A DNA stretch of 15,132 bases from JBPBPI01 sp050954885. GTDB lineage: Bacteria > Pseudomonadota > Alphaproteobacteria > Caedimonadales > Caedimonadaceae. The position numbers and the translations under genes are program-made. The notes beneath the pieces were generated by a model. The model was not told where the DNA came from, ran no database searches, and saw nothing but the letters and a program-made list of their open reading frames with translations. The DNA lies in contig JBPBPI010000035.1 in assembly GCA_050954885.1 (NCBI GenBank), forward strand, positions 1-15,132. The letters are read 5' to 3'. This document shows positions 1-7,693 of the stretch, piece by piece; within the stretch, counting starts at the first letter, position 1; every line of letters begins with the position of its first letter.

Positions 1-323
1 AATATAAAACAGAACACGTTCCCTTAAATCTATGCTATATCCGTAACTCATTCACTCAAAATATCAAAGACAAATCATTACGTCAATCAGCTATATATAT
101 CGGAGAAAAAGAATATCTAGGTAAAGGTATTGGCACTGAAGCACTTAGTTTATTTTTAAGATTTTATGAAGATTTCGATAGATCTTATATTTTTGTAGAT
201 CCGGATCTTAAAAATATTGCAGCTATTAAAACGTATCAAAAAGTTGGGTTTGAAATGATTCAACAAAATATTGATGATAAAAATCAATGGATGTTACTAG
301 ATCTTGTAAAACTTAAAAAATAA
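1..323 (+). CDS. GNAT family N-acetyltransferase, AAC(6')-like (3' part)
   Basis: This is the C-terminal 106 codons of an open frame that enters from the left edge and stops with TAA at 321-323; the start lies outside the window. The visible part has the GNAT acetyl-CoA loop (GKGIGTEAL, from about position 120) and the typical C-terminal segment VDPDLKNIAAIKTYQKVGFE. In that segment an Asn and a Tyr precede the last helix and strand of the fold. The arrangement resembles AAC(6')-Ib-type aminoglycoside acetyltransferases and RimJ/RimL-like enzymes, which move an acetyl group from acetyl-CoA to an amine. The substrate cannot be read from this fragment, and drug resistance is not shown. Only 15 bp separate its stop from the CCA end of the convergent tRNA gene. 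The fold is secure; the subfamily is tentative. Confidence 0.85.
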   Translation, partial: YKTEHVPLNLCYIRNSFTQNIKDKSLRQSAIYIGEKEYLGKGIGTEALSLFLRFYEDFDRSYIFVDPDLKNIAAIKTYQKVGFEMIQQNIDDKNQWMLLDLVKLKK

Positions 324-338
324 GAATAAATTTAAGAA

Positions 339-414
<76 letters not shown>

Positions 415-451
415 AACGCTTATCACTCTTAATAAATTTAACGTCATTTGT

Positions 452-483
452 CCAGAGGTTATTCAATTTTTTTTAACCTCTGG
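452..483 (-). terminator. Hairpin between the XRE-type regulator and tRNA-Phe
   Basis: A perfect 10-bp inverted repeat (CCAGAGGTTA at 452-461, TAACCTCTGG at 474-483) with a 12-nt loop lies just after the stop codon of the minus-strand regulator and before the tRNA gene. It could end the regulator transcript. On the minus strand the downstream bases are not a clear U-run, so an intrinsic terminator is not certain. A stabilising 3' hairpin would look the same. Confidence 0.5.
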
Positions 484-496
484 AACAAAAATTAAA

Positions 497-1402
497 TTAA
501 GCGGCTTCAAAAGATCCAATAATGCGATACACAGCCTTCATCGTCTCACCTGGTACGTGAATTAAATCGTCATTGGAATGTTCTTTGGTATTGGACGCTT
601 CATAAGAACGCAAGATCATCCAATCATTGGCACCTTTTTGAGAAGACCAACCCACAAACTCACCCACAAAGGCGCGGTTGTCTTCAGTGACCGCCAAAAC
701 AGAACAGTTTTGAGACAAAGGGCGAGAGGGATGGGCAAAGATTTGCTCGCCAGGTCGATATTTACGCCCATTATATTCCTCATCAACTTGGAAAGAAATA
801 GCATTGTGAACGCCTTGAAGCTCATGAGGTCGATTTACCCATCCAGCAGGTGATTCTAATTCAAGGGTGCAAGATTGATCATCAGAGAATTTTAATTGAT
901 ACAAAGGCAAGTCTGGCGCACTGAATCTTGGGTTTGATCCAATATTATGAGCATCGTAAGAATCTGTGCGATGCGGGTGGACATTTGTGCCTTTTTGATC
1001 TTGGGATTCCAAAGGAAGAAGTGAGCTGACGCTGCAAGATAAGGCGTGAGCAAGTTTTTGCAAAATTTCGACATTAAAACGTCGTGTGCCGCTTTCAAGA
1101 CGAGATAGGTAAGAAGAGGAAAGTCCCGTAATTTCAGCCAACTTATGAAGGGTTAAATCACGTTGTGTGCGCAATTGACGCAAAGGTTGTTGCGAATGTT
1201 TCCGCTTACGTACCATTAATTTATTTGGTTGATTGGATTGAAACTGACGGCTTGCCTCTTTTAAATGCCGTGTATTTAATGAAGGCACGCGTTCATCATT
1301 AGCAGGTGCCTGATCTTTGGTCTTGGGCTTCATATTTTGCCAAGAAATTTCCTGATTTTGTTGCATATTTTTCCCTGTTTGTTTTTGTGTTTTTGTTTTC
1401 AT
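497..1402 (-). CDS. XRE-family transcriptional regulator with S24/repressor-like C-terminal domain
   Basis: The protein has 301 residues. Residues 1-70 are a polar, basic, probably disordered extension rich in Lys and Gln. Residues 74-130 form a classic XRE/Cro helix-turn-helix (LRQLRTQRDLTLHKLAEITG, then SSSYLSRLESG), so it should bind DNA as a dimer. Residues 165-299 look like the repressor/S24 domain found in alphaproteobacterial HTH proteins: PAGWVNRPHELQGV, KYRPGEQIFAHPSRPL, AFVGEFVGW and a final VYRIIGSFE. Where active family members have a G-D-S-M serine motif, this protein reads DEEYNGRKYRPG, so the catalytic Ser appears to be missing and self-cleavage is unlikely. The ATG is preceded by AAGGAAAA. 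The gene is divergent from the 1660-2775 pair and probably shares a control region with it; autoregulation is an inference. Confidence 0.85.
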   Translation of the reverse strand: MKTKTQKQTGKNMQQNQEISWQNMKPKTKDQAPANDERVPSLNTRHLKEASRQFQSNQPNKLMVRKRKHSQQPLRQLRTQRDLTLHKLAEITGLSSSYLSRLESGTRRFNVEILQKLAHALSCSVSSLLPLESQDQKGTNVHPHRTDSYDAHNIGSNPRFSAPDLPLYQLKFSDDQSCTLELESPAGWVNRPHELQGVHNAISFQVDEEYNGRKYRPGEQIFAHPSRPLSQNCSVLAVTEDNRAFVGEFVGWSSQKGANDWMILRSYEASNTKEHSNDDLIHVPGETMKAVYRIIGSFEAA

Positions 1403-1659
1403 TTAGTTTTCCTTTTAAATTACACCCATTAATTTAATGTTTTGTCTTAACCCTATGTCAAATATTTTTTGAATTTTGGACATTATTCTTGTCTTTCAGA
1501 AAAAAATATTCATAAAAACTTGACAACTTTAGTCCCAAAAGACAAACAATACATTCATGTACCATAGATATACGATATATGAGATATTGTCTACGCAGAT
1601 GCAAGACCCTTTTTTTAAATTTTAAAAACAATTTTATTTTACAGCAAGGAATATATTTA
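1403..1659. promoter_or_regulatory. Divergent control region with three TTGTCTT/AAGACAA heptamers
   Basis: This 257-bp AT-rich gap separates the minus-strand regulator from the plus-strand pair. It holds TTGTCTT at 1442-1448 and 1489-1495 and the reverse complement AAGACAA at 1539-1545. A second TTGACA (1520-1525) faces the plus-strand genes, but no good -10 lies at the standard distance; TATACG/GATATAT around 1569-1580 is a possible alternative. The heptamers sit inside or near the putative promoters, which would suit operator sites. Their function is inferred. Confidence 0.35.
1432..1461 (-). promoter_or_regulatory. Candidate sigma70 promoter of the XRE-type regulator
   Basis: On the minus strand a perfect TTGACA (1461-1456) is followed after 18 nt by TTAAAT (1437-1432), about 30 nt upstream of the regulator ATG. 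The spacer contains AAGACAA (plus-strand TTGTCTT, 1442-1448), a heptamer that recurs twice more in the same intergenic region. The -35 is good and the -10 is only 4 of 6. Confidence 0.45.
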
Positions 1660-2262
1660 ATGAATAGAAAACTTAAAAAAAAGTCATGGTCTGCTCAAGA
1701 AAAAGCCCACTTAGACATAGGGCACAAGCTGGGAGCCAGCTTGAAGACAATGGCAATTGTTTTGGATCGGTCCGAATCTGCTTTAAATAAAGCATTAGGG
1801 CGTCTTGGAATTCGCCAATATGGCGCAAATAAGCGTGGCAAAAAGTCTAAGGCTGAAAGATTTTTCATGGTCACCCCTCAAATTTTTCGAGATCAAATCG
1901 CAGCTTATAATAGCCAATCAAATAAATATCAACATGAGATTAATTCTATCGCAATCTCATCCCAAACAAATAATGAACCAACGTCAAAATTATATCCAAA
2001 TCCTTGGATTACTTTTCCAAAACGTCAAGTTTATCCTTTGCCTCTTTGTCTAAATCTTGATTATATGATAACATTCCTAAAAAGAAAAGGACATAAAATT
2101 CAAAGATGTAGCGAAAATGGTAAAATTTTAGGCGGTGTCAAAATTGAATTCTATTTCAACGGGATACCTATGTCAGCCGCACAACTCTTGATGCGTGCCA
2201 ATCGTTTGAGACTTGAACAAGGACTTGAACCATTTTATGTTGATTCTATAACAGAGCATTAA
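1660..2262 (+). CDS. Uncharacterised protein with GcrA-like N-terminal HTH
   Basis: The protein has 200 residues from the ATG at 1660, which has AAGGA 10 nt upstream. An upstream in-frame ATG at 1579 lacks a ribosome site and would add 27 Cys/Phe-rich residues, so I reject it. Residues 8-55 begin with KKSWSAQEKAHL and continue into a helix pair (IAIVLDRS-type, then SALNKALGRLGIR). This resembles the W-rich start plus HTH of GcrA and other alphaproteobacterial small regulators. A basic stretch (NKRGKKSK) and a polar linker (about 85-120) follow. The C-terminus (about 125-195: YPLPLCLNLDYMITFLKRKG, VKIEFYFNGIPMSAAQLLMRANRLR) looks like a separate conserved domain with a final helix. It is probably DNA-binding and probably co-transcribed with the next gene 21 bp downstream. 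I do not recognise the family with confidence. Confidence 0.65.
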   Translation: MNRKLKKKSWSAQEKAHLDIGHKLGASLKTMAIVLDRSESALNKALGRLGIRQYGANKRGKKSKAERFFMVTPQIFRDQIAAYNSQSNKYQHEINSIAISSQTNNEPTSKLYPNPWITFPKRQVYPLPLCLNLDYMITFLKRKGHKIQRCSENGKILGGVKIEFYFNGIPMSAAQLLMRANRLRLEQGLEPFYVDSITEH

Positions 2263-2283
2263 AATAAAAAATAAAGGTTCAAA

Positions 2284-2775
2284 ATGCCCGTTCAAAACAA
2301 TCAATCTTATAATTTGTATGCGCCTTTGTATCGACGAGGGCGCCCAAAATCTCTGAATCCACGTCGTGTCAGAGTAAAGCATCGCCAAGTGTCTTATCAG
2401 CATTCCAATCTTGCGATATTGCACCAACAAAATAAAATTACGACAGATCAATATAATGCAGGAGAAACATTTTTATGGATTTTGTCAGAAACCCGAAAAA
2501 ATTTACCGCTGCCAAAGTTATCGCAAGTAAAATATCAGGAAAAAGTCACAGGAATATTTTATAATGTGGATTTAAAGAACGACGAATATGTCAAAAAAAT
2601 TTTTCAACTCTGGCATCAATCTATTGATACTTTGAAAAAGAATGGCCCTTTGACCAAAGACTTACTTGAAAGTTTTATTTGGCATGACGACAAACAAGTT
2701 GGTCATTTATCGTGTGTTGAATTGCAACTGATTAAAAGAGGTTTAGATACTTTAATTCCAATTTATCAAAATTAG
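2284..2775 (+). CDS. AT-hook-containing, DUF6456-like protein
   Basis: The protein has 163 residues. The ATG follows AAAGG at a suitable distance and lies 21 bp after the preceding gene, so the two are probably one operon. Residues 17-22 read RRGRPK, an AT-hook core that can enter the minor groove of AT-rich DNA, and a run of basic residues (RRVRVKHR) follows. The middle (QQNKITTDQYNAGETF, about 49-63) and the C-terminal part (FIWHDDKQVGHLSCVELQLIKRGLDTLIPIY, about 131-161) recall the alphaproteobacterial DUF6456 pattern. There, 'Q..AG..F' is followed by 'L..ALRRGLDALA.HY'. A role with its HTH neighbour in gene control is plausible but inferred from context only. Confidence 0.6.
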   Translation: MPVQNNQSYNLYAPLYRRGRPKSLNPRRVRVKHRQVSYQHSNLAILHQQNKITTDQYNAGETFLWILSETRKNLPLPKLSQVKYQEKVTGIFYNVDLKNDEYVKKIFQLWHQSIDTLKKNGPLTKDLLESFIWHDDKQVGHLSCVELQLIKRGLDTLIPIYQN

Positions 2776-2793
2776 TGATTTGATTTAAAAAAA

Positions 2794-2833
2794 ATCTGTT
2801 GCAAAAATATTTAAGATAACTTTTGCAACAGAT
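2794..2833. terminator. Bidirectional intrinsic terminator
   Basis: A perfect 13-bp inverted repeat (ATCTGTTGCAAAA at 2794-2806, TTTTGCAACAGAT at 2821-2833) encloses a 14-nt loop between two convergent genes. On the minus strand the stem is followed by a run of eight T, a classic terminator for the secreted protein at 2885-3400. On the plus strand the tail (AATTTAATAAG) is weaker, but the hairpin can still end the 1660-2775 transcript. Confidence 0.8.
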
Positions 2834-2884
2834 AATTTAATAAGTATTGATACCAAAGACGATATCAACTTTATTTTAAAAAAT

Positions 2885-3400
2885 TTATCTACAACTTAGA
2901 CCACCGTCTCCACCGATGCCAAGAAATTTTTTCATGGTGCCAGATTTACGTGTTTCCAATGTAATTGTTTTGTTTGCTTGAACTGTACAAACGGCTGGCA
3001 GTGGGTTGACAATCTTTTTTTCTAATTGCCACGCAGCAAAAGGATCTTTATAGGCAACAATTGTCGTTCCCACAGGGACATTTATGGTTTCTTTATTTCC
3101 AAGCGTTGTTGCATTACCAATAAGCTCACAACCTGAACCTCTCATCGCTAAATTAACGGCCTGACTCACACCACTTTTAAGTTTGTCGTAAAAATTGCCT
3201 TTTTGACTTTCAAAACTTGCCATAATGCCACCAACTTTTGACGTAAGATCTCCCTCTTTAGCATTACAAGTTCCATTGCTACCTTTATAAACTTCAACAA
3301 TAATAGGATATTTACTATCTGATGTTAAAGATTCTGCATGAACGATAGGTTGTGCCGAAAGAACAGCCATGGCCACAAAATATGTGTACTTAAAAGACAT
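2885..3400 (-). CDS. Small secreted protein of unknown family, four cysteines
   Basis: The protein has 171 residues. The start is supported by AAGGGAGC a few bases upstream. Residues 1-22 form a signal peptide ending near AQPIVHA-ES, so the protein should be exported to the periplasm or beyond. The mature part has four Cys (45, 91, 138, 170), which could form two disulphides. It shows alternating hydrophobic strands (YPIIVEVYKG, ETINVPVGTTIVAY, VCTVQANKTITLETR) and ends in a Gly-rich tail (IGGDGG). The look is a small beta-rich domain. No catalytic motif is visible and I do not recognise the family. It is expressed alone: its own terminator lies downstream, and 158 bp of AT-rich sequence upstream holds a short palindrome (GATATTT/AAATATC, 3435-3455). 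Confidence 0.65.
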   Translation of the reverse strand: MSFKYTYFVAMAVLSAQPIVHAESLTSDSKYPIIVEVYKGSNGTCNAKEGDLTSKVGGIMASFESQKGNFYDKLKSGVSQAVNLAMRGSGCELIGNATTLGNKETINVPVGTTIVAYKDPFAAWQLEKKIVNPLPAVCTVQANKTITLETRKSGTMKKFLGIGGDGGLSCR

Positions 3401-3558
3401 TATAAGCTCCCTTTTATTATAATTATAATAATTTGATATTTTAAAATTAAATATCTATATTATTTTTCCCCTTAAAAACTCTCTTAACTTTTTATATATT
3501 TTTGGAACAAAGAGTTAATGACCAGAGTAAGTGTTTAAATAGATCAAATCAACTTATT

Positions 3559-4494
3559 TTATAAACTAAGTTTTTGTTTGGTTTTTTGATTGGTATATAT
3601 TTTGGTGGTTTTGAGTTGTTGGATTGGAATGGATGCAGGATTTACGCCTTTTAAAATCTGAATGGCAATTGAACCTGTGGCACGACCCACCTCTTCTTGA
3701 TCATTAGCAAGGGCCGCGAGAGCGCCTTTTTCAACGCTTTCAGGGTCACTGGCAAAGACAGGTATGTTTGCTTCTTCTGCGGCCTTAAGAAGAGGCTGAA
3801 GGGCAGATACAACTGTATTATCGTTGGCAATGAAAATCCCTTGAATATCGCCCAAAATTGAGAGTGTGGCTGTTTTAACATCTGATGTTTTGGCAGCAGT
3901 TGCTTCAACAAATTTAAGATGCTTTTTGGCCAACGCTGCTTTCAAAAGATCCAATTGATAAACAGTGTTGGGTTCAGAAGGGTTATAGATCAGACCCACC
4001 GTTTTCAAATTTGGGATAAATTTTAACATCAAATCAACTTGATCATCTGCTTGAGGCAAATCGATCGTACCTGTTGTTAAATTTTCAGGCTTTTGCAAAT
4101 TTTTAATCAATTTGGCCCCAAGGGGATCGGTTACGCCACCAAATACCAATGGAATAGATGCCCCTTGTAAAGCTTTTTGTGCCGTTTGGGCCGAAGGCGT
4201 TGAGATGGCAATGACAATATCTGGTTGATCTGAAGCCATCTTTTGAGCAATCTGAGTAGCCGTTGCAATATTTCCTTGGGCATTTTTGACTGTTATATTG
4301 GCCAAAACGCAGCCATTTTTTTCAAGCTCTTGAATCACGCCTTTGACAATTAAATCAAGAGAAGGATGGCTGGTAATTTGTGTGATCATAACTTTTTTCA
4401 AAGCTAAAGATGTCTCAGCATCAGCTGCAAAAAGATTAAATTTGGTTAAAATTAAAAAAAGACTTATCGATAAAATTTTAAATATACGCATCAT
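3559..4494 (-). CDS. ABC transporter substrate-binding protein, ABC_sub_bind (TrpX-like)
   Basis: I choose the ATG at 4494 (or the adjacent one at 4491), because AAGG lies 6 nt upstream and the product then begins with a clean signal peptide (MMRIFKILSISLFLILTKF..LFA). A longer frame to 4569 would bury this signal. The 311-residue product follows the ABC_sub_bind (PF04392) pattern: VMITQITSHPSLDLIVKGVIQ, a QKMASDQPDIVIAISTPSAQ stretch, IPLVFGGVTDPLGAKL, VGLIYNPSEPNT, IQGIFIANDNTVVSAL, IPVFASDPESVEKGALAAL, and GRATGSIAIQILKGV. Such periplasmic proteins capture a small ligand (aromatic amino acids in TrpX) for an ABC importer. The permease and ATPase genes that normally follow are not in the window, so it is an orphan here. 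The ligand is not known. Confidence 0.88.
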   Translation of the reverse strand: MMRIFKILSISLFLILTKFNLFAADAETSLALKKVMITQITSHPSLDLIVKGVIQELEKNGCVLANITVKNAQGNIATATQIAQKMASDQPDIVIAISTPSAQTAQKALQGASIPLVFGGVTDPLGAKLIKNLQKPENLTTGTIDLPQADDQVDLMLKFIPNLKTVGLIYNPSEPNTVYQLDLLKAALAKKHLKFVEATAAKTSDVKTATLSILGDIQGIFIANDNTVVSALQPLLKAAEEANIPVFASDPESVEKGALAALANDQEEVGRATGSIAIQILKGVNPASIPIQQLKTTKIYTNQKTKQKLSL

Positions 4495-4712
4495 AAAATA
4501 CCTTAAAAAGTGAACATGAAAAAAGAAAATAAGTGAGAAAGCGTAAAATATTATGCGCAGACGCGCCAATTAAAGGAAAGAGAAGAGAAAGACTTAAAAT
4601 CTGATGACATGTTTTAACTTTATAAATAAATTATGTTCTTAAATTGTTACATGAACATTTTAACCGATTCAAGAGTAAAATTTTGTTAAAATAATTTGGT
4701 TAAAAATATATC

Positions 4713-5915
4713 TTATCTTAATACTTTAACAGCGATGGCAAGTCTGCGACAAGATTCTTTTAAAGTGGCTTCGTCAGTTGCATAAGAAATTCTAAAATGA
4801 GGCGAGAGGCCAAAAGCACTTCCTTGAACCACCGACAATCCTTGAGATTCCAAAAGATAACGACAGACATCCTCGTCGTTTGATAAAATTTCACCCTCTG
4901 GTGTTGTCTTGCCCATCAGTTCCTCGCAAGAGGGATACAAATAAAAGGCACCTTCAGGTTTGGTACAGCGAATCCCAGGAATGCTGTGAAGGCCTTCTAA
5001 CATTAAATCACGTCTTTTTTGAAATATGTGTCGCCATTCTTTTAAAAAATCTTGAGGACCCTTAAGGGCGGCCACCACAGCTCCTTGGGAAATTGAAGAA
5101 GGATTTGATGTGCTATGAGATTGCAGATCAGTCATGGCTTTAATTAAATGTTCAGGACCGCCCGCGTATCCTAACCGCCAACCGGTCATGGCATAGGATT
5201 TGGCCACACCATTCATGGTTAACGTTCGATTTTTCAACCGAGGTTCCACCTGAGCCAATGTCCAAAAACGATCTTGGGTAAAAAGAATATGTTCATAAAT
5301 GTCATCGGACAAAATATAAACGTGTGGATGAGCCATTAATACTTCTGCAAGAGCCAAAAGTTCTTGCTTACTGTAGACCGCCCCTGTGGGATTGCTGGGG
5401 GAATTTAAAATTAACCATTTGGTTTGGGGGGTAATTGCCGCGTCAAGTTGTGCGGGAGACATTTTAAAGTTTTGATGTTCCGGGCAGGGAACCGTGACGG
5501 ATGTGCCGCCGGCAATGGTGACCATATCCACATAAGACACCCAATAAGGGGCGGGGATGATGACTTCATCACCTGGATTTAAAGTTGCCAGCAATGCATT
5601 GAAAATAACCTGTTTGCCGCCTGTTGATGCCATGACTTCTTGGGATCGATATGTCAGGTCATTTTCATTTTTAAATTTATCAACGATGGCTTGTTTCAAG
5701 ATTGGTGTGCCACCGACTGCTGTATATTTGGTCTCACCCCTGGACATCGAATTAATCGCGCCCTGGCAAATCCAATCAGGCGTGTTGAAATCCGGCTCGC
5801 CCGCAGAGAGTGAAAAAATTTCTTTCCCTTGGGCTTTAAGCTCGCTGGCTCTTTGAGTAGCCGCCAGTGTGGGTGAGGGTTTTACAGACAAAAGTCGTTG
5901 GCTGATCAAGGTCAT
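4713..5915 (-). CDS. aspC: Aspartate aminotransferase (PLP-dependent, class I/II)
   Basis: The 400-residue length is typical for the family. The protein transfers the amino group between aspartate and 2-oxoglutarate through pyridoxal phosphate; many alphaproteobacterial members also act on prephenate. Visible motifs are the N-terminal SAGEPDFNTP, YTAVGGTPILKQAI, STGGKQ, the ring-stacking PAPYWVSY (W125), NSPSNPTG (N175), SDDIYEHI (D204/D205, Y207), and the Schiff-base lysine K239 in NGVAKSYAMTGWRLGY. The substrate-carboxylate Arg lies in FRISYA near the C-terminus. No key residue is missing. It stands alone on the minus strand. A loose 8-bp inverted repeat (TTTTAACC at 4658-4665, GGTTAAAA at 4698-4705) lies just beyond its stop and may help terminate it. 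It supplies aspartate, the precursor for the diaminopimelate genes nearby. Confidence 0.93.
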   Translation of the reverse strand: MTLISQRLLSVKPSPTLAATQRASELKAQGKEIFSLSAGEPDFNTPDWICQGAINSMSRGETKYTAVGGTPILKQAIVDKFKNENDLTYRSQEVMASTGGKQVIFNALLATLNPGDEVIIPAPYWVSYVDMVTIAGGTSVTVPCPEHQNFKMSPAQLDAAITPQTKWLILNSPSNPTGAVYSKQELLALAEVLMAHPHVYILSDDIYEHILFTQDRFWTLAQVEPRLKNRTLTMNGVAKSYAMTGWRLGYAGGPEHLIKAMTDLQSHSTSNPSSISQGAVVAALKGPQDFLKEWRHIFQKRRDLMLEGLHSIPGIRCTKPEGAFYLYPSCEELMGKTTPEGEILSNDEDVCRYLLESQGLSVVQGSAFGLSPHFRISYATDEATLKESCRRLAIAVKVLR

Positions 5916-6001
5916 ATTCTATTCATTTCAATTAAATCGTGATCAAAATTATATTCTATTTTTAAAAGGAATAATTTTTAAAATCAACAAAATCATGAAT
6001 T

Positions 6002-6038
6002 AAAATTTGACTACATCAAATTTTGATTTCAATCAAAA
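6002..6038 (-). terminator. Overlapping AT-rich hairpins after the beta-solenoid gene
   Basis: Immediately downstream of the minus-strand gene ending at 6041 there are two overlapping perfect inverted repeats. One is AAAATTTGA/TCAAATTTT (6002-6010 with 6016-6024, 5-nt loop). The other is TTTTGATT/AATCAAAA (6021-6028 with 6031-6038). They cannot form at the same time. The stems are AT-rich and lack a clean U-run, so this is only a candidate terminator. Confidence 0.35.
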
Positions 6039-6040
6039 CG

Positions 6041-7693
6041 CTAAAATTTAAAATCTTTGCCAGGCTTTTTATCAACGTTGATTTTGGCATAGTTGGAAGC
6101 ATGATCTTCTAAAGTATCCGTAACTTCCACCAAAGAAACATCCGCGCTATTTTTTGCAGTGATTTTGGCACGTGCCACAGGCATTAAAAATTTTACTTTT
6201 GCATAATTTTGAGCTGTGATTATGGTTGACTCTGTGGGACGGCTCACACTCGCTGTGAATTCGCCACTATTTAGCACATCGACAATTATCTTGTTGATCC
6301 AATCAGAGAGTATAAATTTACCATAATTTTTTATAGTAATTGTAGAATATAAGCTATCCAACTTAAGGTTTTCTTTAATACTTTTTTCTGATGATTTCTC
6401 GAATTCTTGAATAGTTAATTCTGAAGAGTTATTTAAAGAAGCATTAAATGAATTAAAAGAGCAATTTAAAGTTACTTTTCCATAGTTATTTATTTTTATA
6501 TCAGCTTTCGAGGCTAAAACGTATAATTCTTGTACATTTATATGAGAACTGTTTTGTGCGTTTATTGTATAATCACGATTACATACAGAATGATTTCCAT
6601 AACAAGTTATTTTACCATAATTTTGGCTATTTATTGCCAAAGTTTGAAATTTTTTTTCTGCTTGCTGTGTAAAAGTTATTTCAGAATTATTGGATACTTT
6701 TAAATTTATTAAATCTAAAATTGAACCTTTTGCGTTTAATTTTGTATCATTATTTCCAATAAGATGAAGAGAATGAGACTTAGATTTTGAAAGGTCAAAT
6801 TGAGCATTGTCAGAAAATTCTGCCTCTATGGTTTTTGCATAAATTTTATCTACTTTTGTTTGGCTATCACCAGCACCTTGAAAAGAAACATCCCAAGTAC
6901 GGATTGCCTTGGGTAGGTGTAAAGTAACAATTGTTGGCTTTTCTGATTTAGATTTTTTCATATTTTCAACAGAAGTGTTAGTGTCATTAATATCTGCCCT
7001 GTCAGGAATTCCGTCATTGAAAATTGTGCCTGGTCCATAGGTTTTGCCATTTTGTTCAACCTGACCACTTATGATTTGACCAAATTTGATAAGACCATAA
7101 GGTCCCATTCTTAGATTTTTTAAAGAAACATTATTTAAATTCATCGATCCAATTTGACTGTCTTCACCCGCCATTACTGCAAGATATCGTTGGGTCACTA
7201 AATTTTGATCTTTAGTACTATCTAAACTTTTATAAGTTCCGCAGGTTCGTATCATTGATGAAGATGAACCAATATAGGTTCCCCCTCGATAAACAGTTGA
7301 AATGTTGATTGCACCACCGGAAGAAATTTCTACACCATTTAGACCATTAATTGATGTAACCACGCTAGAATTTATTGAAGTTTGTACAGGTCTGTTTTCA
7401 TCTTTAAGAGAGTAGCCTTGATTATCTTTTGAAAAAATAATTTTTTTAAGGTTCTTTCTTGATCCCTTTGCTTGGACTTTAATGAAAGAGTCAGGACTTT
7501 CTTTGATTTCTAACTTGCCATGTTTTATCAAGAAAGAAATAGCTTTTGAATCATCTTTGGGTACAAACTGTTTTGGTTGTGTTCGACAATCATAGGCATT
7601 AAAAGGTGTTTCTCCATCCCAATTTGTTTCGGTGGCACTAAGGCTTATAAGAGAAGAAAAAAAGAATAAAGCGAAAAAGAATTTAAGTTTCAT
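6041..7693 (-). CDS. Secreted Asn-ladder beta-solenoid protein (DUF2807/GIN-like)
   Basis: The protein has 550 residues. AGGGATC sits 7 nt before the ATG, and residues 1-20 are a signal peptide (KLKFFFALFFFSSLISLSA). An N-terminal region (about 45-150) has short strands around a Gly/Ser-rich GVEISSGGAINISTVYRGG. From about residue 296 to 537 a motif recurs, led by Asn: N296, N315, N336, N358, N381, N403, N422, N456, N475, N496, N515 and N534. The motif tends to alternate between N-Y-G/A-K and N-S-x-E/D forms. Spacing is 19-23 residues, with one longer turn of 34. This is the signature of a right-handed beta-helix with an inward Asn ladder. It resembles putative auto-transporter adhesin head (DUF2807, GIN) proteins but without their usual G-S-G repeats. 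No autotransporter barrel or sorting motif is visible. A role in surface contact or host interaction is inferred. Confidence 0.7.
   Translation of the reverse strand: MKLKFFFALFFFSSLISLSATETNWDGETPFNAYDCRTQPKQFVPKDDSKAISFLIKHGKLEIKESPDSFIKVQAKGSRKNLKKIIFSKDNQGYSLKDENRPVQTSINSSVVTSINGLNGVEISSGGAINISTVYRGGTYIGSSSSMIRTCGTYKSLDSTKDQNLVTQRYLAVMAGEDSQIGSMNLNNVSLKNLRMGPYGLIKFGQIISGQVEQNGKTYGPGTIFNDGIPDRADINDTNTSVENMKKSKSEKPTIVTLHLPKAIRTWDVSFQGAGDSQTKVDKIYAKTIEAEFSDNAQFDLSKSKSHSLHLIGNNDTKLNAKGSILDLINLKVSNNSEITFTQQAEKKFQTLAINSQNYGKITCYGNHSVCNRDYTINAQNSSHINVQELYVLASKADIKINNYGKVTLNCSFNSFNASLNNSSELTIQEFEKSSEKSIKENLKLDSLYSTITIKNYGKFILSDWINKIIVDVLNSGEFTASVSRPTESTIITAQNYAKVKFLMPVARAKITAKNSADVSLVEVTDTLEDHASNYAKINVDKKPGKDFKF

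Noticed and set aside
578..853. Open frames on the strand opposite the XRE-type regulator
   Set aside because: They are antisense shadows without ribosome sites or recognisable motifs. The same holds for opposite-strand frames in aspC, mnmA and dapE.
1579..1659. Upstream ATG for the GcrA-like protein
   Set aside because: There is no ribosome site and the added residues look like untranslated leader, whereas AAGGA precedes the ATG at 1660.
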